From Thiobacillus sp. (GTDB lineage: Bacteria > Pseudomonadota > Gammaproteobacteria > Burkholderiales > Thiobacillaceae), in the NCBI GenBank assembly GCA_019459055.1, contig JAIBEI010000051.1:1-64000 (forward strand): a stretch of 64,000 nucleotides of DNA, written 5' to 3'. Position 1 is the stretch's first letter. The number at the start of each line of letters is the position of its first letter. The notes beneath the pieces were generated by a model. The model was not told where the DNA came from and ran no database searches. It was given only the letters and a program-made list of their open reading frames with translations. Below, piece by piece: positions 9,140 to 18,943 of the stretch. A program made the position numbers and the translations under genes.

Positions 9140-9898
9140 ATGCGGTTTGCCAGCCTCGGCAGCGGCAGCGGGGGGAACGGCCTGGTGGTCGAGGCCGGAG
9201 GCACCCGGGTCCTGATGGACTGCGGCTTCGGCCTGGCCGACAGCGTGGCCAGGCTGGCCCGGCTGGGTTTGCAAGCCTCCGATCTGGCCGGCCTCGTGGT
9301 GACCCACGAGCACAGCGACCATATCGGCGGGGTGGGGCGGCTGGCGCGCAAGCATAAGCTGCCGGTATGGCTGACCGCCGGCACGCTGGCGATGGCGCAG
9401 GATCTTGCCGGGGTGGCGGTTCAGGTGATCGACAGCCACGCGGCCTTCGCGGTGGACGGGCTGGAAATCCAGCCGTTTCCGGTGCCGCACGATGCGCGCG
9501 AACCGGTGCAGTACGTGTTTGGCGACGGCAATCGCCGCCTCGGCGTATTGACCGATACCGGCAGCGACACGCCGCACATCGAGGCCATGCTCGCCGGCGT
9601 CGACGCGCTGGTGCTGGAATGCAACCACGACGCGGCGATGCTGGAAAACGGTCCCTACCCGACGGGTCTCAAACGACGCGTGGGCGGGCGTTTCGGTCAC
9701 CTGGAAAACGGCCAGTCGGCGGCCTTGCTGGACAGGCTGAAGCACGACAAGCTGCAATGCGTGATGGCGGCGCATGTTTCGCGCAAGAACAATACGGCCG
9801 CCCTGGCGCAGCGTGCGCTGGCCCAGGTGCTGAACTGCGCGGACGATGAGGTGCGCGTGGCCTGCCAGACGACGGGATTTGACTGGATCCGGATTTGA
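9140..9898 (+). CDS. Metallo-beta-lactamase-fold hydrolase (YycJ/WalJ type)
   Basis: This 252-residue protein has the metal-binding signature THEHSDH with His56, His58, Asp60 and His61. Further ligands are likely in GVLTDTGSDTPH (near residue 135) and ECNHD (near 158). The N-terminus MRFASLGSGSGGNGLVVEAG is that of the YycJ-like subgroup, which are probably nucleases or phosphodiesterases. The substrate cannot be read from sequence. It begins 16 bases after bamC and may share its transcript. Confidence 0.85.
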   Translation: MRFASLGSGSGGNGLVVEAGGTRVLMDCGFGLADSVARLARLGLQASDLAGLVVTHEHSDHIGGVGRLARKHKLPVWLTAGTLAMAQDLAGVAVQVIDSHAAFAVDGLEIQPFPVPHDAREPVQYVFGDGNRRLGVLTDTGSDTPHIEAMLAGVDALVLECNHDAAMLENGPYPTGLKRRVGGRFGHLENGQSAALLDRLKHDKLQCVMAAHVSRKNNTAALAQRALAQVLNCADDEVRVACQTTGFDWIRI

Positions 9899-9942
9899 GC
9901 GGCCGGAAATGTAATCGGACCTGAGATTTAACTGGACAGACA

Positions 9943-11339
<1,397 letters not shown>

Positions 11340-11343
<4 letters not shown>

Positions 11344-11684
11344 GCTGGGAAATCCTGCTGCTGGGGCTGTTCGGTGCAGTCGGCTGGTACTGGTACGCCG
11401 GCATGCAGGTGCGTGAGCAGGCCGTGGCGGTCGGTCGCCGCACTTGTGCCGACGCCGGCTTGCAGTTCCTGGACGAGAGCGTGGCCTTGAGCCGGACCCG
11501 CTTTGCGCGCAATGGCAGCGGCCAGTTGCAGTTCCTGCGCGATTACCGTTTCGAGTTTTCCGACACCGGCGACAACCGCCGCCCCGGCGTCATTCGCATG
11601 CTGGGCAACCACGTCGAATGGGTCAGCCTCGACGGGGAATGGCGGCCAGGGCGGGCAGCCAGCGTTACCCGTCTGGGGGACTGA
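11340..11684 (+). CDS. DUF3301 small membrane-anchored protein
   Basis: The 114-residue product has one N-terminal membrane helix (residues 3-20, ILLLGLFGAVGWYWYA) followed by a soluble domain with the DUF3301 pattern: AVGRRTCADAGLQFLDESV, then LQFLRDYRFEFSDTGDNRR. The function is unknown for the family. It starts at a GTG that overlaps the helicase stop by 4 bases, so the two are translationally coupled. Confidence 0.82.
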
Positions 11685-11733
11685 GACGGTTCACAGCGGC
11701 TGCGTTCTGGGTCGCCGCGAACGTCGGATAGCG

Positions 11734-12438
11734 CTACCACCACTTCTCGAAAATGATGCGGCTCATCGGCACACCCAGATCGTGCAGCAGGCTGCTCATG
11801 TCCTCGACCATGCCCTTGGGGCCGCACAGGTAATACAGCGTGTCGTCCGGGACGTCGAGCGCATGCAGCTTGACCGGATCGATGCGGCCGGTGAGGCCGT
11901 GCCAGTGGACGTCGGGCTGGGTGACGGTGATGCTCACGTGCAGGTTGTCGTGCGTGCGGATGGCGGCATCGAGTTCGTCACGGAACAGGATTTCGCGGCT
12001 GTCCGACGCGCTGTACACCAGATGGACACGGGTCGATAGCCGGGCGTCGCGCACGTGGCGGAAGATGGACAGCAGCGGCGTGACGCCGACCCCGCCGCCG
12101 ATCAGCACCACGTTGTCGCTCATCTCGGGCAGGTAAACAAACGGCCCCTGGCCCTGCGATACGCGAATGACGTCACCTACCCGTGCCTGCTCGTGCACCC
12201 AGCGCGCCACCGGATGGTGCCCGCTGGCCTTGATCGCCAGCTCGATCTCGCCCTGATGGACGGGCGAGGTGGTGATGGAGTAGCCGGCGGTATGCATCGC
12301 ACCGCCGGCTTCGATGCTGAGGTCCACCCATTGCCCAGGAAGGAACCGAAAGCCGGCATCGGGTATGGCGAGGCGCAGAGCGTGGATGCTGGGCGTGGCG
12401 GGGGTGATCGCCGAGATCTGCGCGTCAAAAATATGCAA
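11734..12438 (-). CDS. FAD/NAD(P)-binding oxidoreductase of the ferredoxin-reductase family
   Basis: The 234-residue protein has an FAD-binding barrel (PGQWVDL near residue 35; AGYSITTSP in place of the usual RxYS motif) and an NAD(P)-binding domain with VVLIGGGVGVTPLLSIF and LCGPKGMVEDM. It ends in FEKWW, an aromatic C-terminus typical of plant-type ferredoxin reductases. No iron-sulfur motif is present, so it probably passes electrons from NAD(P)H to a separate partner. The start is TTG, 3 bases after the msrB stop, which suggests translational coupling with msrB. The partner is unknown. Confidence 0.82.
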   Translation of the reverse strand: MHIFDAQISAITPATPSIHALRLAIPDAGFRFLPGQWVDLSIEAGGAMHTAGYSITTSPVHQGEIELAIKASGHHPVARWVHEQARVGDVIRVSQGQGPFVYLPEMSDNVVLIGGGVGVTPLLSIFRHVRDARLSTRVHLVYSASDSREILFRDELDAAIRTHDNLHVSITVTQPDVHWHGLTGRIDPVKLHALDVPDDTLYYLCGPKGMVEDMSSLLHDLGVPMSRIIFEKWW

Positions 12439-12441
12439 GAT

Positions 12442-12843
12442 TCAGTCCTGTTTCTTCCGGAAAGTCAGCGCGCCCGAGTTGATACAGTAGCGCATTCCGG
12501 TAGGGGCTGGGCCGTCGGGGAAGACGTGGCCCAGGTGCGAGCCGCAGCCACGGCATAGCGCCTCGATGCGCACCATGCCGCGGCTGCTGTCGGTTTTCTC
12601 CGCCACCGCATTGCCATCCAGCGCCTGATAAAAGCTTGGCCAGCCGGAACCGGAATCAAATTTTACAGCGGATGAAAATAGTGGTACACCGCAGGCCGCA
12701 CAGCAGTATTCTCCGGCCTCGTGGTGGTCCCAGTATTGTCCGGTAAACGCCGGCTCAGTGCCGTGCTCGCGCAGGATTCGGTACTGCTCGGGAGACAACT
12801 CAGCACGCCATTCGGCGTCCGTTCTGGTTTTGTCAAAGCGCAT
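12442..12843 (-). CDS. msrB: Peptide-methionine (R)-S-oxide reductase MsrB
   Basis: MsrB repairs oxidised methionine R-sulfoxides in proteins. The start MRFDKTRTD is preferred because a GAGAG ribosome site lies just upstream; an ATG at 12888 in the same frame has no such site. In this numbering (133 residues) zinc is bound by Cys48, Cys51, Cys97 and Cys100, and the catalytic Cys is Cys120 in RYCINSGAL. The usual resolving Cys in the SGCGWPSF segment is replaced by Ser (SGSGWPSF), so this is a one-Cys enzyme that needs an unusual reductant. The flavin reductase gene follows at once. Confidence 0.94.
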   Translation of the reverse strand: MRFDKTRTDAEWRAELSPEQYRILREHGTEPAFTGQYWDHHEAGEYCCAACGVPLFSSAVKFDSGSGWPSFYQALDGNAVAEKTDSSRGMVRIEALCRGCGSHLGHVFPDGPAPTGMRYCINSGALTFRKKQD

Positions 12844-12915
12844 GGGGGACTCTCGATTCTGAATCGTGTTCAAGGTTGACATCGTCACCGCAAGCAGTTT
12901 AACCTTCGCACAGAT

Positions 12916-12932
12916 ATTAGACTAAGTCTAAT
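12916..12932. promoter_or_regulatory. Perfect 17-bp palindrome in the msrB / rubrerythrin control region
   Basis: ATTAGACTAAGTCTAAT is a perfect inverted repeat (8-bp arms, one central base). It lies between the leftward msrB and the rightward rubrerythrin gene, in an AT-rich stretch unlike the GC-rich surroundings. The size and place fit a dimeric repressor or peroxide-sensor operator that serves both genes. It does not match the Fur box or the canonical PerR box. The regulator is not identified. Confidence 0.6.
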
Positions 12933-13031
12933 TATTGTATTTCATCCCCCGGTATGACTGCTATAAACAAATGGCTGGGCGAGCGGGATGGATTGTCAGT
13001 GTATGTCTATGTAAATCAAGGAGATCAGCTT

Positions 13032-13451
13032 ATGCAACTCAAGGGCTCAAAAACCGAAGAACATCTGAAAGCCGCCTTCGCGGGTGAATCGCAGGCCAAC
13101 CGCCGTTACCTCTATTTTGCAGCGAAGGCTGATGTGGAAGGCTACAACGACGTTGCTGCAGTATTTCGTTCCACTGCCGAAGGTGAGACCGGCCACGCGC
13201 ATGGCCATCTGGAATACCTGGAAAAGTGCGGCGACCCCGCCACCGGCATGCCGTTCGGCCCCACCGCCGACAACCTGAAGACCGCGGTTGCGGGTGAAAC
13301 CCACGAGTACACCGACATGTACCCGGGCATGGCCAAGGATGCACGTGCCGAAGGTTTTGACGAAATTGCCGACTGGTTCGAGACCCTGGCCAAGGCCGAG
13401 CGTTCGCACGCCAACAAGTTCCAGAAGACCCTGGACACTCTGGGCGCGTAA
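13032..13451 (+). CDS. rbr: Rubrerythrin without rubredoxin domain
   Basis: This 139-residue ferritin-like di-iron protein reduces hydrogen peroxide. The start at 13032 follows an AAGGAGATC ribosome site; the longer frame upstream has no family similarity. Di-iron ligands are readable: Glu19 (AAFAGES), Glu52 and His55 (EGETGH), Glu89/Glu92 (GETHE), Glu123 and His126 (AERSH). There is no C-terminal rubredoxin domain, so electrons must come from a separate carrier. Downstream lie a strong hairpin terminator, then the Fe-S protein and DUF3501 genes with which it forms a probable functional module. Confidence 0.93.
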   Translation: MQLKGSKTEEHLKAAFAGESQANRRYLYFAAKADVEGYNDVAAVFRSTAEGETGHAHGHLEYLEKCGDPATGMPFGPTADNLKTAVAGETHEYTDMYPGMAKDARAEGFDEIADWFETLAKAERSHANKFQKTLDTLGA

Positions 13452-13463
13452 TCGCCCTCGCAG

Positions 13464-13493
13464 AGGGGGCGGGCCTGCGCCCGCCCCTTCTTA
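13464..13493 (+). terminator. Intrinsic terminator after rubrerythrin gene
   Basis: GGGGCGGGC (13466-13474) pairs perfectly with GCCCGCCCC (13479-13487) across a 4-base loop, followed by TTCTT. It lies 13 bases after the rubrerythrin stop and should end or reduce its transcript before the Fe-S protein gene. Confidence 0.75.
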
Positions 13494-13500
13494 AAGCTTC

Positions 13501-13612
13501 ATCCGCGAAGGACGCGAAGAGACGCGAAGAAAACCAAAGCAGCCGAGGTAAAGTGTGATCGGTCGCCATTTGTTTTTTCTTTACTTCGCGTCCCTTCGCG
13601 TCCTTCGCGGAT
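13501..13612. repeat. Long inverted repeat with tandem-unit arms (CGCGAAG family)
   Basis: Two 29-base arms, 13501-13529 and 13584-13612, are inverted copies with one mismatch, separated by 54 bases. Each arm is itself made of three tandem near-repeats of a CGCGAAG(G)GA unit. The element fills the gap between rubrerythrin and the Fe-S protein gene. It has no coding capacity and no target-site duplication that I can see. Confidence 0.85.
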
Positions 13613-13645
13613 GATTTTTTTTCGGTTTTCACAACAAGGATCGCC

Positions 13646-14974
13646 ATGAGCACCCGCGAAGGCAACCTCGAAGCCCCCACCCGCCACCCGCTCGACTGGA
13701 AAAACCCGGATTTCTATAACGAGGACAAGCTCAATCATGAGATGGAGCGTGTTTTTGACGCCTGCCACGGCTGCCGTCGTTGCGTGTCGTTGTGCACCGC
13801 GTTTCCCACGCTGTTCGACCTGGTGGACGAATCCTCGACAATGGAAGTGGACGGGGTCGCCAAAGCCGACTACATGAAGGTGGTGGACGAGTGCTACCTG
13901 TGCGATCTCTGCTACATGACCAAATGCCCCTACGTGCCGCCGCATCCGTGGAATATCGATTTTCCGCACGTCATGCTGCGTGCCAAGGCGATCAAGTTCA
14001 AGAAGGGCGGCACCACGTTCCGTGACAAGCTGTTGTCCAGCACCGACGTGATGGGCAGACTCGCCTCGATCCCGGTGGTGGTGCAGGCGGTGAACGCCAG
14101 CCTGAAGAGCAAGCCGGTGCGCAAGCTGGTCGACAGCGTGCTGCACATTCACCCCGATCGCAAGCTGCCCGAATACGATAGCGCCAAGTTCCGTTCCACC
14201 GCGAAGCCGCGCAGCGATTTCGCGGTGAAGGCCGGCGGGAAAACCCCCGGCAAGGTGGCGATCTACGCCACGTGCTACGTCAACTATAACGAGCCCGGCA
14301 TCGGCCATGACCTGCTGAAGCTCTTGGCGCACAACGAAATCCCCGCCGTGCTGGTGGAAAAGGAAGCCTGTTGCGGCATGCCGAAGCTTGAACTGGGCGA
14401 CCTCGATGCCGTGGCCAGGCTCAAGGAAACCAACATTCCGCATCTGGCGAAGATGGCGCGCGAAGGCTACGCGATCCTCACGCCGGTGCCTTCATGCACC
14501 CTGATGTACAAGCAGGAGCTGCCGCTGATGTTCCCCCACGACGCCGACGTGCAGGCGGTGAAGGACGCGATGTGGGATCCGTTCGAATACCTGATGGCGC
14601 GCAATGCCGACGGCCTGCTGAAGACCGATTTCAACAGTCCGCTCGGTAAGGTGGCCTACCACGTGCCGTGTCACCAACGGGTACAGAATATCGGCAACAA
14701 GACGCGCGACGCGCTGCAGCTGGCCGGCGCAACGGTGACCCTGGTCGAGCGCTGCTCCGGCCACGACGGTACCTGGGGTGTGAAAAGCGAGTTCTTCGAC
14801 AAGTCGATGAAGATCGGCAAGCCGGTGTTCCGCCATATGGCCGAGCCGCAAGCGGATTACGTGAGTTCCGACTGCGCGATTGCCGCGCGTCACATCCTGC
14901 AGGGCATGGGCGAATCCACCGCGCAGAAGCAGCATCCGATCACGCTGCTGCGCATCGCCTATGGTCTGGAGTAA
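13646..14974 (+). CDS. GlpC/HdrD-like iron-sulfur oxidoreductase
   Basis: The 442-residue protein has an N-terminal ferredoxin-like part with two 4Fe-4S motifs: Cys40, Cys43, Cys46, Cys50 and Cys83, Cys86, Cys89, Cys94. The C-terminal half resembles the CCG domains of heterodisulfide reductase and GlpC: EKEACCGMPKLELGD is a classic CCG site, but the second copy reads ERCSGHDG, with Ser in place of a Cys. No flavin domain is present. Placed between rubrerythrin and a DUF3501 gene, it is a candidate electron donor in peroxide reduction. The substrate is unknown. Confidence 0.85.
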   Translation: MSTREGNLEAPTRHPLDWKNPDFYNEDKLNHEMERVFDACHGCRRCVSLCTAFPTLFDLVDESSTMEVDGVAKADYMKVVDECYLCDLCYMTKCPYVPPHPWNIDFPHVMLRAKAIKFKKGGTTFRDKLLSSTDVMGRLASIPVVVQAVNASLKSKPVRKLVDSVLHIHPDRKLPEYDSAKFRSTAKPRSDFAVKAGGKTPGKVAIYATCYVNYNEPGIGHDLLKLLAHNEIPAVLVEKEACCGMPKLELGDLDAVARLKETNIPHLAKMAREGYAILTPVPSCTLMYKQELPLMFPHDADVQAVKDAMWDPFEYLMARNADGLLKTDFNSPLGKVAYHVPCHQRVQNIGNKTRDALQLAGATVTLVERCSGHDGTWGVKSEFFDKSMKIGKPVFRHMAEPQADYVSSDCAIAARHILQGMGESTAQKQHPITLLRIAYGLE

Positions 14975-14979
14975 ACCTG

Positions 14980-15066
14980 TTTCACCACAGAGGAACAGAG
15001 GAGAAACAAACTATTGCGGCAGTCAACGCGATGTCTTGATGAGTTCTCTGTGCCTCTGTGGTGAAA
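14980..15066. repeat. Long inverted repeat with tandem-unit arms (CACAGAGG family)
   Basis: The left arm 14980-15005 begins TTTCACCACAGAGG and the right arm 15044-15066 ends CCTCTGTGGTGAAA; they are inverted copies with small slips, separated by 38 bases. Each arm contains two tandem CACAGAGG-like octamers. It lies between the Fe-S protein gene and the DUF3501 gene, ending 25 bases before the DUF3501 ribosome site. Confidence 0.85.
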
Positions 15067-15103
15067 GCTTTTGAATCAACCGATCTTGTCGAAGGAGCAA
15101 TGC

Positions 15104-15688
15104 ATGCCGCAGATTACCCGTGACAGCCTGCTGACCCTGGAGGGCTACGCCAAGGTTCGCCCCGAGATGCGTGCCGAAGTCATGGCGCACAAGAAGAATC
15201 GCATGGTCGAGCTGGGCGACCACGTCACGCTGATTTTCGAAGACGAAAAAACCATGCGTTACCAGATTCAGGAAATGCTGCGCGCCGAGCGCACCTTCGA
15301 GGAAACCGGCATCCAGGACGAACTCGACGCTTACAACCCACTGGTTCCGGACGGCACCAACTGGAAAGCCACCATGATGATCCAGTATTCCGACCCGGAC
15401 GAGCGCAAGCTTGCGCTGGCGAAGCTGAAGGGAGTCGAGGAACGCGTGTGGGTTCAGGTGGCCGACCAAGCGAAAGTTTTTGCGATTGCCGACGAAGATA
15501 TGGAACGCGAGAACGAGGAAAAGACCTCGGCCGTGCATTTCCTGCGCTTCGAGCTCGATGCAAGCTCGATCGCGGCCGCCAGCGCAGGGGGTCCGATCCG
15601 CATGGGAATCGATCACGAAGCCTACAGGATTGAATCGATGACGCTGGCGGAAAATACCCGCGCCGCGCTCGCCCTCGATTTGTCCTAA
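15104..15688 (+). CDS. DUF3501 family protein
   Basis: The 194-residue soluble protein of unknown function starts at the ATG behind a GAAGGAG ribosome site; an upstream in-frame start at 15071 is less likely. It shows the family pattern NRMVELGDHVTLIFEDEKT near residue 30 and MLRAERTFEETGIQDELDAYN near residue 58. From general knowledge DUF3501 genes recur beside rubrerythrin and GlpC-like Fe-S genes, as here. No metal or cofactor motif is obvious. Confidence 0.85.
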   Translation: MPQITRDSLLTLEGYAKVRPEMRAEVMAHKKNRMVELGDHVTLIFEDEKTMRYQIQEMLRAERTFEETGIQDELDAYNPLVPDGTNWKATMMIQYSDPDERKLALAKLKGVEERVWVQVADQAKVFAIADEDMERENEEKTSAVHFLRFELDASSIAAASAGGPIRMGIDHEAYRIESMTLAENTRAALALDLS

Positions 15689-15746
15689 AGTCAAAACCAG
15701 GCGGTAAAAGCAACACAACAGCGCGCCGCCTGCTTGAGAGGAGGCG

Positions 15747-16961
15747 ATGATGCTGGATCAACTGTTGGTTCGTCAGGTGCGACGACGAGTGGAGGCCTCG
15801 GGGCTGCCGTTCATCGTCGAATTGTGGAATGGCGAGTTGGTGGGCAATGCAGCCGATGCCGCTGTGCGGGTACGGCTGCATCAGGCGAGCAGTCTCAAGG
15901 CCATGGCCGATCCCAGTCTGGGTGCGCTGGCGCGGGCCTATGTCGAAGGGGATCTCGATCTCGTAGGCAACGTCCGCGACATTCTGTTGCTGGGCGATCG
16001 CCTGTGCAACGCGGGCGACTGCGCGCCGAAAACCGGATCGGACGGCTGGAAATGGTGGCGCCATACCCGCACCAAGGACCGCAGGAACATTCAGTACCAC
16101 TACGACGTTTCCAACGATTTTTACGGCCTATGGCTGGATGCGCGGCGGATCTATTCCTGCGCCTATTTCAAGACCCCGGACATGAGCCTGGATGTCGCGC
16201 AGGAAGCCAAGCTCGACCATATTTGCCGCAAGCTCGATCTCAAGCCGGAGGATCGGTTTCTCGATATCGGCTGCGGTTGGGGCGGGCTGATCCTGCATGC
16301 GGCGGAACGCTACGGCGTGCAGGCGGTCGGCATCACCCTGTCGGACGACCAGCATGCCTACGTTCGCGCGCAAATCGAGGCGCGCGGCCTGGTTGGTCGG
16401 GTCGAGGTGCGCAGGATGGATTACCGTGATGTACCCGAGCAAGGCGGCTATGACAAGATCGCCAGCGTCGGCATGTTCGAGCACGTCGGCCGCGCGAATC
16501 TCGCCGCCTATTTCGCCAAGATCAACGCGCTGTTGAAGCCGGGCGGGCTGGTGCTCAACCACGGCATCACCACGGCCGAGCCCGAGGCCAGCGGCATCGG
16601 CAGCGGCATCGCCGAGTTCATCGAGGACTACGTGTTTCCCGGTGGCGAGTTGGTGCACGCATCCGACGTGCTACGCGCCGCCGCGGGCAGCGGACTCGAA
16701 TGCCTGGATGCCGAAAATCTGCGCCCGCATTACGGCAAAACGCTGTGGCACTGGGTGACTCGGCTGGAGGCGCATGCCGACGAGGCGCGCCGCCTGATCG
16801 GCGAGCAGAAATACCGTATCTGGCGCATCTACATGGCGGGCTCCGCCCATGCCTTCGACCATGGCTGGATGGAGCTGTGGCAGGTGCTGGCGGGCAAGGC
16901 CGTCGACGGCAGCCAGCCAAACTATCCATTCAAACGGGATTTCATTTATCGCGGCGAGTGA
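15747..16961 (+). CDS. cfa: Cyclopropane-fatty-acyl-phospholipid synthase
   Basis: Cfa transfers a methylene from S-adenosylmethionine to unsaturated acyl chains in membrane phospholipids, a stress and stationary-phase modification. The 404-residue product has the SAM-binding motif FLDIGCGWGG at 171-180, preceded by NIQYHYDVSNDFY and followed by GMFEHVG, all family hallmarks. A GAGAGGAGG ribosome site precedes the ATG pair at 15747/15750. Confidence 0.94.
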   Translation: MMLDQLLVRQVRRRVEASGLPFIVELWNGELVGNAADAAVRVRLHQASSLKAMADPSLGALARAYVEGDLDLVGNVRDILLLGDRLCNAGDCAPKTGSDGWKWWRHTRTKDRRNIQYHYDVSNDFYGLWLDARRIYSCAYFKTPDMSLDVAQEAKLDHICRKLDLKPEDRFLDIGCGWGGLILHAAERYGVQAVGITLSDDQHAYVRAQIEARGLVGRVEVRRMDYRDVPEQGGYDKIASVGMFEHVGRANLAAYFAKINALLKPGGLVLNHGITTAEPEASGIGSGIAEFIEDYVFPGGELVHASDVLRAAAGSGLECLDAENLRPHYGKTLWHWVTRLEAHADEARRLIGEQKYRIWRIYMAGSAHAFDHGWMELWQVLAGKAVDGSQPNYPFKRDFIYRGE

Positions 16962-17093
16962 GTTGCCCGGCGCCCGGCGCCGCGGGCTGTGAGGTGCTGG
17001 TGCTGTCAGTATGCCGATGCTGCTTTGGGTGTGGCCGCCCGGATGCTGCGAAGCGGCCATGAAAGAACCGTGGGGCTCACAATCCCTGACGAT

Positions 17094-18002
17094 TCAATCC
17101 GCCGGCCGATCCAGCGCCTGATCCGCCAGTGAGACGGGGTCTTCCATCGGTTCCAGATGGGTGGTGATGTGGGCATAGGTCACGGCCTTGCGGATGTCGG
17201 CCTCGATGCGTTCCGACCAGTCGTGTCCCAACTGGATGGTCCATTTCCCGGGCACCAGCACGTGCAGGGAAATGAAGGCGCGGGTGCCGGCCTGCCGCGT
17301 GCGCAAGGCGTGGAAATCGAGACCCTGCCGGCGATAGCTGTCCAGCACGCTTTCGATTGCCCTGCGGTCCTCCTCCGGGATGGACACATCCATCAGGCCG
17401 GTGGCGGAACGGTGGAGTAGCTGCCAGCCGGTCCACACGATATTCAGGGCCACCAGCAGGGCGATCACCGGGTCGAGCCAGAGCCAGCCGGTCAGCCACA
17501 CCAGGCCGACGCCGACAATGACGCCGACGGAGGTCCAGACATCGGTGAGCAGGTGATGGGCGTCGGCTTCCAGGGTGATGGATTTGTGTTTTTTCCCCAC
17601 CGCCATGAGGATGCGCGAGGTGGCCAGGTTGATCACCGAGGCGACCACCGACACGGCCAGCCCGATGCCCACTGCCTCGATCGGCTGCGGGTTGAGCAGG
17701 CGGTCGATCGCGGCGTAGCTGATGGCGACGGCGGCGATGATAATGAGGAAGCCTTCGAATGCGCTGGAGAAATATTCCGCCTTGCCGTGTCCGTGCGCGT
17801 GATTGTCGTCCGCCGGCATTGCCGCCAGCGTCAGCATGGCCAGCGCCATCATCGCTCCCGCCAGGTTGACGAAGGATTCGAGCGCGTCGGAGAGCAGGCC
17901 GACCGAGCCGGTGATCCACCAGGCCCAGCCCTTGAGCAGGATGGTGGCCAGGGCCGCTGCGATGGAGAGCCAGGCATAGCGTTTGAGGGAGGCAGGCAGC
18001 AT
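17094..18002 (-). CDS. Cation diffusion facilitator (CDF) transporter
   Basis: This 302-residue inner-membrane antiporter exports divalent metals. Six hydrophobic segments fill the first 210 residues, followed by a cytoplasmic CDF C-terminal domain. The membrane metal site shows SDALES in helix 2, with Glu and then Asn where many zinc CDFs have His and Asp, and AHHLLTDVW in helix 5. A His-rich loop (DNHAHGHGKAEYF) lies between. The metal cannot be set from sequence; the altered helix-2 site leaves iron, manganese or zinc open. It is convergent with cfa. Confidence 0.87.
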   Translation of the reverse strand: MLPASLKRYAWLSIAAALATILLKGWAWWITGSVGLLSDALESFVNLAGAMMALAMLTLAAMPADDNHAHGHGKAEYFSSAFEGFLIIIAAVAISYAAIDRLLNPQPIEAVGIGLAVSVVASVINLATSRILMAVGKKHKSITLEADAHHLLTDVWTSVGVIVGVGLVWLTGWLWLDPVIALLVALNIVWTGWQLLHRSATGLMDVSIPEEDRRAIESVLDSYRRQGLDFHALRTRQAGTRAFISLHVLVPGKWTIQLGHDWSERIEADIRKAVTYAHITTHLEPMEDPVSLADQALDRPAD

Positions 18003-18185
18003 GTGGTCTTTGCAGGGGTCCTGAAGTGCGTTTGATTGTATTACAGGGGAGGCTCATTTCCCCGGGAAACGCCTGGATGAGCGGCCCTGAATGCGTGGGC
18101 CGGATGCTCTCTGCATGGATTCTTGAGATACTCGCGCATCGACAACCCTGGCGCGACCAAAACGCCGCCATCGTGGGTACACCAT

Positions 18186-18800
18186 ATGGAAAACCTGTTG
18201 TACTGGGCCGGGATGTTGGCCGTCGCGGTGAATGCGCTGACCGGCGTACTCGACGCCGGCCGCAAGCACATGGACTTGATCGGCGTGGCGATGGTGGGTG
18301 CTGCCACCGCGCTGGGCGGCGGCACCGTGCGCGATGTCCTGCTGCAGCGCCCGGTGTTCTGGGTCAGCGACCAGATCTACCTGATCGTCGCCCTGACGAC
18401 TACGCTCGTCATCTTCTTCGCCGTGCGCGGACTGCGCCTGCCGCCGCGCCTGTTCCTTATTCCCGACGCGCTTGGCCTCGCCCTGTTCACCATCGTTGGC
18501 ACCCAGATTGCCCTTGAGTGGCACACGCCCTGGCTCGTGGCCAGCCTGCTCGGCGTGATCACCGGCGTTGTCGGCGGCGTGCTGCGCGATGTCCTGTGCA
18601 ACGAAGTGCCCCTGATATTCGTGCGCGGCGAGCTGTACGCCTCGGCTGCGTGGGCGGGCGCGCTGGTGCTGGTGGGGCTGCAGGCGCTTTCGGTGTCTCC
18701 GGTGATCGCGGCCTGGGCGGGGATGGTGGTGGTCCTCGGCATCCGGCTGGCGGCCATGGCTTTCCGCATCACGCTGCCCACCTATTCGGCGCGCGAGTAG
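18186..18800 (+). CDS. TRIC-family membrane protein (YadS-like)
   Basis: The 204-residue protein has about seven hydrophobic segments and two internally repeated motifs, ALGGGTVRDVLL (near residue 40) and GVVGGVLRDVLCNEVP (near residue 125). These are the hallmarks of the TRIC/UPF0126 family of trimeric cation channels. The start at 18186 gives the usual family length; a longer frame from 18123 lacks hydrophobic character. Physiological role in bacteria is uncertain. Confidence 0.86.
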   Translation: MENLLYWAGMLAVAVNALTGVLDAGRKHMDLIGVAMVGAATALGGGTVRDVLLQRPVFWVSDQIYLIVALTTTLVIFFAVRGLRLPPRLFLIPDALGLALFTIVGTQIALEWHTPWLVASLLGVITGVVGGVLRDVLCNEVPLIFVRGELYASAAWAGALVLVGLQALSVSPVIAAWAGMVVVLGIRLAAMAFRITLPTYSARE

Positions 18801-18943
18801 GAACCCGAAAAGACATTTAAGGTGATATTTGGTGGCCTGATTCGGACTCCGTGCGGGCAGGTTTCTCGGCCGGAGGCCACTCAACAATCCCTGCAGGGTT
18901 CGCGACTCGAACCATCATGCCTACTACAGACAAGGAGCCGACC

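Noticed and set aside
13501-13612. Tandem CGCGAAG units as a possible CRISPR fragment
   Set aside because: Units are 9-10 bases with no spacers, and the copies are inverted between arms; no cas genes are nearby.
16968-16992. GC-only hairpin between cfa and the CDF gene as a terminator
   Set aside because: Arms pair only with slips and there is no T-run on either strand; too weak to call.
18896-18914. GGTTCGCGACTCGAACC looks like a tRNA T-arm
   Set aside because: No acceptor, D or anticodon stem can be drawn around it; it is only a short hairpin before pirin.
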